DNA of 45,000 bases from Mesostigma viride (Eukaryota; Streptophyta; Mesostigmatophyceae; Mesostigmatales; Mesostigmataceae), in contig RPFO01000225.1 in the NCBI GenBank assembly GCA_009746045.1, positions 282,501-327,500 on the forward strand. The letters are read 5' to 3'. The notes beneath the pieces were generated by a model that searched no databases, had not been told where the DNA came from, and saw only the letters and a list, made by a program, of their open reading frames with translations. Numbering within the stretch: the first letter of the stretch is position 1; every line of letters starts with the position of its first letter. Shown piece by piece: positions 1 through 12,000 of the stretch. The translations under genes were made by a program, and so were the position numbers.

Positions 1-1
1 C

Positions 2-3000
2 GGGGAGGGGGAGACGCCCAAGGTGGGATCGGGGGGGAGGGGGGGCACATCCCCTTACGAGCTTAATACCCCCCCCATGGCGGCCCTCCTACGGGGTGAG
101 AGTGATGACCAGTCGCCATCGTATGGTCTGGAGTTCTCACTTGGGCCCAAGAGCTACTTCCCCTTGCCCGGCGCGAGGGGCAGCCCGATGTCCTCTCTGA
201 ACAGTAACACCCCGTTCAACGACGTGGTCCCTGGGGATGACAATTCCGGCGGCCCAGGGTCCCACCACACGCGCGAGCTGTCGCGGTTCGCGCCGGCGCA
301 AGTGGTGGATAAGTCCATGGTCGTCCCTCCCCCGCCGACGCTGCCATTGATCACCATACCGGGGGGCAGCGCAGGTGACGTGCCGCCGTCGAGAGAGGAA
401 TGGCTGTACACCACGATGCGGCCACCGTCACGGTCCCAGGCCGAGAAGGGGCTGACTCGGCCCGCCAGCTCTGGGGCGGACCGTCACGCGCCCCCCCCAA
501 AGAAAGGCAAGGAGGGGGATGGCGGGGCGCCTCAACGCCCCCCCACGCCGCCATCTCAGGGAGGGAACAAGACGCCAACCGGCACGCCAGGCGGGGTTGT
601 GGTGCCGGGTGGTGGTATTTCTAGTACTCCTCCCAGGAAGAGCACGTCACAAGGTTCTGCTCGCGACGCCTTGGTGGGACCAGGGGAAGACTTGACTTCA
701 GACCCTCGACGGGCTGGCGCGGCAGACGCTGGCATGATGACCCCCCCCCGGCCTCCGTCCGGAGGGGGTTCTCGTGACCACCGTGGGGCAGACATGGAAG
801 CGGGGTGGCGGGAGGGTCCGGCGCCCTCCTTTGCGGCAGTGACGGCAGAAAACGCCAACGTGTTTGGCGTCGGGAAGATCTTTGGGGTAGAATCGCCGTC
901 GCCGCCACGGCCCGGGGAGTCCCCCCTGGGAGGGGGCAGTGAGGGTGATTCGGCCAAGGCGGGTGGCCGCGAGGTGTCGTACATCCCGTTGGACGCAGCC
1001 AAGGGGGCGCTGCTGAGGCTGTTGACCGGGTCGGAGGTGGACCGGACCCGCCAGCTGGCACTCGTCCAGGAGGTGGAGGCGCACTATGCGCGCGTGCACG
1101 AGGCTAGCACAGGGAAGCTGCTGCTGGTGGTGGAGCAGGTGCGGTCGAGAGCCAAGGCACGGATTGGGGAGCTGACGCGCCAGCTGGAGGAGGCACGGGA
1201 GGTGATCGGCCGCATGCGGGCAGAGCAGGAGGGCCTCGTGGCGTCGCAAGTAGAGATGATCGACGCGGTCGCCGCGCAGCTCTCGTTCGACAAGGCAGAC
1301 TACGAGGCGGCGATGGAGCGCATGAAGAGGGAGCACGCGGAGCAGGTGCTCGCATTAGAGGCAAGGAGGCGGGCCGCGGCGGCGCAGGGCGTGCGCGGCG
1401 TGCTTGCGGACGCGCAGGCGGCCGGCGCGGAGCAGGCGGCGCGGGTTCGGGAGTTAGAGGCGGAGCTCGCTAGCGTGACGGCGGACAGGTCGGCACTCAC
1501 GCGGGCGTTCCAGATGGAGCGGGTGGGGGTCATGGCCGCGCAGGCGTATCTTTTGGACCGTGTCGCGGACGCGGTCAGCGCGGATGCGGAGGAGTTCAAG
1601 TCGGCGGTGGAGGGGTTGAGGGCGCAGCACGTGCGCCAGCTGGCAAAGGTGAGCGAGGCGCGGGGGCGCGAGGTGGCGGACGCGGCGGCGCGGGGGACGG
1701 CATTAGCGGCCAAGCTGGAGGAGGTTCTCAAGGAGCGAGACGCCATGGTAGGGGACCACGACCGGGCGATCGCGGCGTTGAATGAGGAGCTGAGTGTGGC
1801 GCGCAAGGCCGCCAGGGAGCTCCAGGCAGGCTTCCATCAGCGCATGGAGGCGCTATCTGCGCAACAGGTGGCAACGCTGGAGGCCTTTGCGGGCCGGCTG
1901 GCGGACGATGACGCCGCCACCAAGGCGGCGCTGATGTCACTCTCGGCGCAGCACGAGGAGCTAATGAGAGCGATGCTGGCGACGCAGGAGGCGGAGGTGG
2001 CGGCGGCGGTGCAGGAGGGGGCGGAGGGGGCCACTCGGCTGGAGCAGGCAGAGGCGGCGCGGGAGGAAGAATTAGGGGCGCAGGAGAGGGAGGTGAGGGA
2101 GCTCACAGGGAGAGTCGCGGCAGCGGTGTCGGCGCAGGCTGCCGCGACGGTCAAGTATGAGACGGCCAGGGAGGCCCTGGGGGCGCAACGGGTCGAGGAT
2201 CTTGCTCAGCTGGCCGGGGAGTTGGTTTCACCGGGGGAAAGAGCGTCGGAGGAGGAGGTTGCGGCGGCGGCAGCGTTGGCGGGGCGGGTGGCGGAACGGC
2301 GCGAGGCATACAGGTTGCAGAAGCAAGAGTTGGAGGAGGAGCATCTGAACAAGGCAGCGGCCCTGTTTGCGGAGAGGGAGAGGATCGAGGTGCAGATGAA
2401 GGAGGAGACACCAGGGTCCGAGGAGTACCAAGGTACCGTCTTGGACACACGTAGAGATTTGGGGTGATGCTTTCTGACAAGGGAACGGACAGGTGCCCCT
2501 CGTAAAAGGGCCGCAATCTGGGCGTGGATACACTGGCGCTTCTTTGTTTGCTACAGTGGTCTCATCAGCACGGGGTCAGTCTTCGATGCTTGGTAGTTTG
2601 TAGTGGGTTCATGGTTGTCAGCCAGCTCCCCTCTGGCATGCTCTACCCAGTTGCGCTGCCAGTCTGCTTTGCTGAGGGACCACTCTCCAGCGAGCCCTGC
2701 CTGTTTGCACTCGGATGCTCTTCCCTGCTGGAACATCCTTTTCCATGGAATATCTTTTTTCACGCCCCTGCCCCACATGGATCGGCGTGCAGCCCTCCAA
2801 GCCCAGCTCCGTTCAGTCGAGAAACAGATAGCGGAGGCAGACCTGGCCGTCGTCACCGCGCGCAGCCGCTTGCTGGCGCTGGAGGCGAGCGCGTTGGAGG
2901 CCGTGCTGGAGGATGCCGCGGATACCAGTGGCAAGAGCGAGGCCAAGGAGAAGCTTGCGCGGATCAAGGCACGCCACGACGACGCGGCCACACAGGTAGG

Positions 3001-6000
3001 GGCTGTGGGGCATCTTAGTTTTTGGTTATGATACTGCCTATCAAGAGATATGTTCTTGATAGGTGCCTCTTTGGTGAGGCCGTGCCGCAGCTTGGCAAGA
3101 AGGGAGCTGGCCCGGGTGGGGCATTGGGGTGAGGGGGATGCCTTAGCAAGTACAACAGGGGCATATTTTGCGCGTGTTTGGTACTGTCTACGTGATTTTT
3201 TTCTGTTTTAGTATCTCCTCTTCCTGCCTGTTCGTGGCACTTGTGGTCGGGTAAGGGTTGATACTGTTGCCTCCTCTTCCTGTCTGTTCATGGCACTTGT
3301 GATCGGGTAAGGGCTGATACTGTTGCCTCCTCTTCCTGTCTGTTCATGGCACTTGTGGTCGGGTAAGGGCTGATACTGCCACCACACTTTCCAAGGATGC
3401 TGGGAGTGCTGGAACTAGGCGAGGAGCTGAAAAGTCTGGACACACAAACCCTGTGCAGCCAGGATCCTGCAGCCCAGGCAATCTTATGTTAGCAGTTACA
3501 CGTTTTTCAGCTATTTTGAGTAAAGTTGCCAGTGTTATGTTTGTCAGCTGTGCTTTTGAGTAAAGTTGCTAGTGTTACGTTCGTCAGCTATGCTTTTGAG
3601 CAAAGTTGCCAGTGTTACGTTTGTCAGCTATGCTTTTGAGCAAAGTTGCCAGTGTTACGTTTGTCAGCTATGCTTTTGAGTAAAGTTGCCAGTGTTACGT
3701 TTGTCATCTATGCTTGTGAGTACAGATTCCAGTGTTACTTTTGTCAGCTATGCTGTTGAGTACAGTTGCCAGTGATACTTTTTTTACCAGGCTGTTGGGG
3801 CAACTTTGCTGAAAATTCTTGCTGGATGAGTTGTTTGCCGCTGTCGGGATGCTTTCTGGGGCACGTCTTGCTTAGCCTAGCAGGGCGCTGGCAATGAGCA
3901 ATCATGCAAGAGCAGGTGTAGTTCGGTTAATATTGTGCAAAAACCTTTTGCCACTCGGCTTCCAACGCGCATTAACTTTGGTTGACCAGCGAGTGGTTAT
4001 CGCTGGTAATGTTGTGTGGAACCTTGGGAGCCGAGTGGCACAAGGTTTACGCACAATATTAACCGAACTGGTGTGCGTGCTTGCAGAATGCCCCCTGGCT
4101 AGCCATGCTCCCGTACCCTCCCTGCAAGCAGAGGTACCCACCAGGTCGGGCGTTCTGTCCACCATGACGTGGCCAACGCCATGTGCGCACCGTGCGCGCT
4201 CCTTGTTTGCTGGCATCCGTGTCTTCTCCCAATGCACGCGTGCGGCCCCGCTCTCATGCTGGAACCGGGCCCATGGTGTGGGTGTGCTTTTGACTCCTGG
4301 GGTGGGTGTGCTTGAGACATGCTGTGTGGGTGTGCCTCGTGCTGGCATTTGGTCTGGATGCTGCCTGCCTTGCGAACATCTTCTGCCCGTATAAAATACA
4401 TATTTTGTTTTGCATGCTGGACCGCACGCCTCGCTGGTGCGGTGGGGTGACTCACCTCCTGCGCCCCTTCCTTTCTCCTACCCTCATTTACCCCCCTCCT
4501 CCCCTTCTGTCCTCCCCCTCCCCCTTCGGCTCGGCCCCGCCCCCTGCCCTCAGCTGGAGCGCGAGCACGAGGAAACTTGCCAGCGTCTGGCGGCGGAGCT
4601 GAGCGCGGCGCAGTCGCAGCTGGACCGTGCGGTGGCGGCGCGCCAGGCCCTGGAGGAGAAGCACGAGGGGGCGATCGCGCAGGTGCACGCGGACGTGGAG
4701 GTGAGCGGTCACTATACCGTAGATGATACAATAGACAATACCCTAGTGTACTACCAGGTACTACAGTACCAGAGGACACCCAATACAGTCTTCTCATGCC
4801 AGTGTGGGGGTCGTGGGGATGAGCGCCTACTCTCCAGTGCCATGCCCGTGGATAGAATAGGTTGTGATGCCTATACTATAGTGCCTATATTGTAATGCCT
4901 ATGTTCTAATGCCCGTGGATAGAATAGGTTATGATGCCTACACTATAGTGCCTATATTATAATGCCTGTGTTCTAATGCCATGCAATTGCAAGTCAGCCG
5001 TTTGGTGCGCAGAAAGTGGAGGTGAGCGCATAGTTGGATGGGTATGGCAACTAGGTGTAGGGTACGGCGCTATGACAGTTGATATAGATTATGCCTGGAT
5101 ATGGCCCACACATTCCCACATTCCCCCCCCCCCAACCCCCACCCCCACACGCCATCCCCCACCCCACGCTACCGCCCCCTGCCTGATGGCCCCACCAGGC
5201 GGTGGAGGCGGGCCGCATCGGGCTGGCGAAGTCCCATGCGGAGAAGAAGCAGGAGCTGCTGGACCAGCACGCAGAGGCGCTCGAGGAACTGCTGGAGAGC
5301 GCCACCGCCGGTGACGAGCAGCAGCAGGAGGACCTCAAATCGTACGCGGTTTCTCTCTGCCCTTTACCTGGCATCCGTACCTCATGTCCCATCTGGTCTG
5401 CTCTGGTCTCCGAGATCTCTCCATGGTGCCACGCACTCTGTTCCTGGCTAGTCTTGGGGAAAAAATGTACAATTGGTTTATTAGTATGTCCTCTCTCTTC
5501 CCCTTCCCCCCACTTCTCCCCCCACCCCCCTTCTGTCCCCCCGGGCGGCACAGGCTTCACGCTCGTGCAGTCAGTGGCCTGCTTGCTCGCGGTTCCTTAC
5601 CATTTCTCCCCTGCCGCGCGCCTTGTCCATCTCCCACTTTCCCTCTGCCTCAGCTTCACAGAGCTCCATGCGCCCACCTGGTCCTTATTGTTCCCTTTGA
5701 TGCCACTCACGCCCCCTGTCTCGCCCCCCCCCTCCTTCCCCGCCCCCCAGGCTGAAAGAGCTCCACGCGCGCGAGGTGGCCCACCTGCGTCAGCAGCACG
5801 CGCAGGAGATGGCAGACGCGCGCGCGGCCATGGATGCGGTGCTGGCGCGCCTGGCGGAGGCAGTGCCTGACAAGCAGCGCGACGTGGCGGCACAGGACGA
5901 GGCTATCGCGGGCATCAGGGAGGAGATGGGCCAGCTGGAGGCGACACGGAGGCAGGCGGATGCCGAGTACGAGGCGGAGCGGGAGAGGCTGGTGGCGCAG

Positions 6001-9000
6001 CAGGTGGGTGGGGTGGACTAGTGACTAGGGCAACGACTGGATCCTGGCATGCACGTGGGGAGCGCGTCCCTCCATGGTTGCACAACGGGATACCCTGCAC
6101 CGTGCGATATGCGCCGTGCGCTTGTCATGGGATGGTGGCACTGTGTGATGTACTGCACAGGGGCACAGTAACATGATTTGTGGTGCCGGGGATTGCGGTA
6201 TCATGTTGGGATTCGAACACAGGACATGTAGCACGATTTCGCGACGATAGAGGTCTCTTGATCCTAGGGCATCCCAAGCTATGGCCCAACTCTGAAAAAT
6301 GCTCTTTACCAGGGAGCGGTGCCTTTGTATCTGAAAACTCCTAACATGTACCAGCGGACCTACTCTAACGGCGCTAGCCCAGAGGGGTGAATGTGCGCAG
6401 AAGTGCTGTAACGACATCCGTGTGAAAGCTGCCCCGTGAACGAAGCTGTTTCAGGTCCTTGAAGATAAAACGCTGGAATAACCGCACGGGGTGTCCGGGT
6501 AGCGCTATGCGACGTGTAGCCGTTGGATTGTGGGCTGCACTTGGTCGCGGTTTCAGACGCAAGGTGTGGACCACAGGCAAGGTCTCTATGCCACCCTGGT
6601 GTCCATGGGCTACCTGCCGCCGGCACAATCTTCTTTCTGCTGCCGCCCGTCCCCACCGCACCACTTTCGCTGCCTCATGCCACCTGCTTCCCATCCTTTT
6701 GCTGTGTCATGTTCTTGCCTTGCCCTTCCTGCTGCCTCACGCCCCCTCCTGCCCTTTCCGCTGCCTGATCTCCCCATCCCACCCGGCCCTACGGCAGGTG
6801 CGTGCGCTCGAAGAGCTGTTGGCGGAGAGCGAGCTTCTGCAGGGGGAGGAGAACGCGGACAAGCGGCGCGCGGTGATGGAGCAAGTGGAGGCGTTGCGGG
6901 GGGAGCACCGGCGCCAGCTGGCGGAGCTGGACGCAGCGCACGCGACGCGCGCCGAGGCCTTGTCCGATCGCCAGCGAGGCGTGGAGCAGCGGCTGGGGGT
7001 CTCGTTGCGGGAGAAGGAAGAAACCGAGCGGCTGACCGCGCAGCTGCAGGAGCTCAAGGCCACGATGGAGCGCCAGCTTGCGAGCATGGCCGTGCCGGCC
7101 GCTGGTAGTGGTGCCGGAGAGGACCAAAGTGACGGAGGCAAGCCGCTAGGGGATGCCGCGGCGGCGTCTTCCGTCGCCGGTTCAGTTGCAGGTGGCGAGG
7201 AGATGGACACAGCAGCGGCGGGACTGCTTGGGAAGGCAGGGGCAGGGGATGGGGAAGCGGGGGGTGGGGCAGCGGCAACGGACGCGGGCGGTGTTCCACT
7301 GGCCCCCGTCACAAGGCCCGACCTCCGCAGTGAGCTGGATGCCGCGTTGCAGGACGTGGCGTTCCTTCGTGAGGGCAAGGCGATGGCGGAGGAGCAGCTG
7401 CAGCATGCCATGGCCCAGCTGGTGGCACTCGGGGGTGACGCTGCCGCGTTTGTGGCCACCGCATCCGTGTCCGGCGATGATGATGAGGCGTCGGGCGGGA
7501 GCAGGCCCGGGGCAGACGGGGCGGGGGAGGCGGCAGTGGCTGTGGCGGCGAGCGGTGGAGTGGAGATGTCGCTCGAGGCCCAGGTGGCGTATTTGAAGAT
7601 GTGGCGGAGCGGGCTGGAGGCGAGGCTCAAGACATCGGCGGCGGAGGTGGGCCGGTTGCAGGCGCAGATGCAAGCGGTGGCGGGACAAGGGGCCCACGGG
7701 CAAGCGCATGGGGAGGATGGGCTGGTGAGGGAGGGGTCGGTGGCGCGGGGCTCATTGTCGCGCCGAGGGAGTGCCCGTGTGGGTGCGGATACTGCCAGGG
7801 GGGCCGAGGGGGAGGAAGGGGGCGTGCCGAGGGATGGCAGCGAGGGTGACCTGTTGGCCCGCATCGAGGCATCCCTGGGCGAGGTGGAGTATTATCGCAG
7901 GGTGAACTCTATTGTAGACGAATTGCTGTGCTCCGCGGTAGCCGAGGTGGTGGCGCTGCGCGTGCGCTTGGGGGATGCCGCGGGTGATGCTGGCGCCGGC
8001 ACGCTTGACAGCTTGGCGGAGAGTCTGGGTAGAACCGCCAGCATAAAGGAGGGAGGCGGAAAGACCAGGAGCGACGGCATGGCGCGGACGGCGAGCATAA
8101 GCCAGCGGGACGGGTCGGCCGCTTACGCTGACATCATCGTGGGGGACGACGGGGGGGATGACATCAGCGCCGCCACCCGTCTGGAGTACGAGCGAAAGCT
8201 GCGAGCTCGTTTGGAGGCGGAGCTGAAGGCGGTGCTGGTCGCAGGGGCATCCATGAGGGGCCGTGGGGGTGGGGGTGGCAAAGGGGGCTCAGCACGGCCA
8301 GACAGTGCCACACAGCAGGCGTTGTTAGATACGCAGGCAAGGCTCCAGGAGGCGCTCAGCGAGCTGAGTAGTGCGCGGGCGGAGGTGGAGCGGCTGGAGG
8401 GGCTGCTGGCGGACGCCAACGGGGAGATGGAGGCAGCGAGGGACCAGGCGGAGATGCTGCAGGAGCAGGTGGGATGTAGCGTTGCAGGGCAACCATGACA
8501 GCATATGGGACGTAGCGTTGCAGGGCAACCATGACAGCATATGGGACGTAGCATTGCAGGGCAACCATGACAGCATATGGGATGCAGCGTTGCAGGGCAA
8601 CCATGACAGCGTATGGGACGTAGCGTTGCAGGGCAACCATGACAGCATATGGGATGCAGCGTTGCAGGGCAACCATGACAGCATATGAGATGTAGCGTTG
8701 CAGGGCAACCATGACAGCATATGAGATATAGCGTTGCAGGGCAACCATGACAGCATATGAGATATAGCGTTGCAGGGCAACCATGACAGCATATGAGATG
8801 TAGCGTTGCAGGGCAACCATGACAGCATATGAGATATAGCGTTGCAGGGCAACCATGACAGCATATGAGATGTTGCGTTGCAGGGCTGAGGGCAACCAAT
8901 TTGAAGGTGGAGGCAGAAGAGCAGGTGTTAGGTGTTTGGAAGAGCTGGCGGGGGGGGGGGAGGAGGGGGGGGCAAGATTATGGGCTGGTATGGCGCATAC

Positions 9001-12000
9001 CCCCCCCCCCATGGTGGTTTGCATGTCCCCTCCCATGGTGTTGAACAGGCACGCTTGAGCTTGTTGGTTTAGGGTGTGAGTGGTTTAGCCAGGATGACAT
9101 GTTACCTGCCTCGGTGCTACTAGCTCGTCACCCGTGTGCTCCGTGGTCAAGTGCGATACGTCTGACCTCGCGCCATTCTCATTTCATGGGTCCTGGTTGC
9201 ATCTGCACAAGGGCTATTAGTTGTTTTCGACCCCTTGGACGCACATCCCAAACCAAACCTTCCCGTACCAAACCCATGAATATTGACACTGCTGCACATC
9301 CCTGTCTTCCCTCCACGCCCTTCCTCTCCTCAGGTCTCGCAGCAGCAAGATGCAGCGACCGCGCTGGAGGCCCGCGTGGCGCAACTCGAAGAATCCCTTG
9401 CGGCCGTGCAGGCGGACAAGGACCAGCTGGACACGCTGGCGCAGACGCTCGCGCAGGAGAAGGAGGCGGCGCTGGCAGACGCGGCCGCGGCGCAGCAGCA
9501 GGTGGCGGGGCTGGCCGAGGAGCTGCAGGAGCGCGAGGAGCGACTGGACGCGCTGGCGGAGATGGGGACGACGGAGGAGGACACGCAGATGCTGGTGGAG
9601 TTGCAGGAAGCACTCGCGGTCAGGTGAGGGACAAGAAGCGCTCGCCATGCGGTAAGCTAGCAGGGGCAAGGGGTGGATGGGGCCGTCCGGTGAGGGGTGG
9701 GGGCAGCAGGTGGATGGGGCCCGCGCGCGCATCGTCCGGTGAGGGGTGGGGGCAGCAGGTGGATGGGGCCCGCGCGCGCATCGTCCAGTGAGGGGTGGGG
9801 GGCAAGGAGCAGAGACAGGGTGGGGGCTTGTTACGCCACCTAGCCCCAAGCAGTTTCCAATCGCATGGTCAGCATGCGAAACAATGCTGGCGTTGTGCTC
9901 ACACGTGATCACCTGTAGTCCGTGTGTTCGGGCAGTCTTGCTGTGATGCGCCACTTGCTGGCATCATCTTGTTGTACCACGACTTGCTCTGCCGCACGCA
10001 CTCTAACGCAACCCTCCCACCCCATCATATGCTCCCCTCAACACTCGCCTCCTGACTGCATCATAATACCCCACCACAACAACAACCAACAAGAAAATAA
10101 CCACCAACAAAATTTACCACAAGCCCACCAACAACAACCAATGACAACTTACCATGGCCACTGACAAAAACAACAACAACATCCAAAAACGAAAAAAACA
10201 ATAACGACCCCCCAGGTCGGCCGGATATCAGCAGGTGGCGGACCGTGCGGCCGCGCTGGAGGAATCACTCAAGTTTGCGCAGCAAGAGGCGGCCGTGCGG
10301 GAGAAGGAGCTGCTGGGGGAGCTGCAGCGCATGCATGCCGCCGCCAAGATGCGGTCCAGCGCGCAGTACCAGGCGGCGGAGGCGGAACTGGCCGAGCTGG
10401 CGGATAAGAAGGCTGGCGTGGAGGCCAAGCTCAAGTACCTGGCCGCTGACCTCAAGAAGAAGATGGCGGTGGGTGGGCAGAATAAGGGTCGGTTGAGTGT
10501 GGGATACGAAACGGTTTGTGCGTGGGGAAAGAGACGGGGTGTAGGATAAGAGGGCGGTGGGTGGGGAAAGGGGGTGGGGGTGGTACGTAGTATGGCAGTG
10601 TGTTGAAAAAGATGGCGGTGCGTGGGGGAAGGGGGGATGCACGGCATAAGGTGGGGTTGTGTAGGAGAAGATGGTGTGGCATGGGGACAAGGGGCTTTGT
10701 GTACGATAAGATGGCGGTGCTGTGGATGGCGAGAGAAGTATACTGGATGGCAGGGTCTAGGATCAGAAGATGGCCGTGCGGAGGATGAAAAGGCAGTGGG
10801 AAGGATAAGGGGGTGGCGCATTATTATGTGGTGGGCTATGTTACACATGGTGGGGTGTGGGTGAAGGGGGCATTGTATAGGAATATGCGCCGGTGCCAGC
10901 GGTTAGCAAGGCTCACTGTTGGAAAACCAAGTGCCGCACAAGGACAGGGACGCCTGGTGACTGCTCCACTCGCGCCAGCCCACTCACTGCTCACCACCCC
11001 TTCACCCCTCCCTGTCACGACTTTCTCTTGCTTTTGCAGGGTGCACCTTTGACTGTGTTGTACATGCCCGCTGCAGGCCAAGCCGCATGGGGCTCCTTGT
11101 TGTCATGGCCTCCGCAATTTCTGCTATTAACCTAGGCCTTTGTCGACATTCTTTTCCTGTCTTTGCATCGCCATACTGTCCCTTATGTTATTGAATCTCC
11201 CCACTGCTCCGCACCTGACCCACCACCACGAACAAACATACGCGGCCCCCACAGTGTCCCCCTCTCAACAAGTCCGGTTGGTCAAGATCTAAGTAGTCAA
11301 ATGTATAACCCCCCCCCCCCCCCCCCCCCCCCTCCCCCAGGTCACGAGCTCCGCGTCCAAGGAGCAGCGTCGGCGTGCGATCGACGAGTGCAACGAGCGC
11401 ATCGCCGCACTCGACGTGGACAAGCGCCAGCTGCTCATCCAGATGGCGGCCGTGCAGGAAACAATGGACGCGCTGCTGGGGGCGCAGACGCAGCTGGAGA
11501 AGGAGCTGGACGAGGCCAAGAACACAGCCATGGAGAAGGAGCGGGAGGACTTCGAGGTAGGGAAGGAGGGGGGGGAAGTGGGAGGGAGGGGAGCAAGTTT
11601 GAGGTGGTGGGGGGGGGAGGGAAGTGGGTTGGGGGAATTGCGAATAGGGGTAGGGGCAATAGAGATGGAGCGGGAAGACTTTGAGGTGGTGGGGAGGAAC
11701 AGTAGTGGGAGGGGAGGGGTGGGGGTAGGGGTCATGGAGAAAATGCGGGAGGACTTGAAGGTGGTTTGCGTCGGGGGAGGGGGAAATGGGGCCATGGAGA
11801 AGATGCGGGAGGACATTGAGGGGAAAGGAGGGGAGAGGGGGGAGGGTGGGGCAGATGAGAAGGCGGCAGGGAAGAGAGGGTACAGGGGAACGGGGGTGGG
11901 AGAGGGGGGGATGCGAGGGAGGAAGTAGAACGTGGCAAGAGGCATGGGCCGGGGGACAGAGGAATCGTGAGCTGGGCATGGAGGGCATAGGCAGACGTTC

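Noticed and set aside
6737-7864. 375-codon minus-strand frame and other long antisense frames over the kinesin exons
   Set aside because: Antisense shadows of very GC-rich coding exons, where stop codons are rare. Ser/Pro/Ala-rich products with no domain.
8325-8899. Regular 36-bp repeat resembling a CRISPR array or a cysteine-rich repeat protein
   Set aside because: No unique spacers between units, eukaryotic context, and it lies inside an intron. The open frame is due to the 36-bp period.
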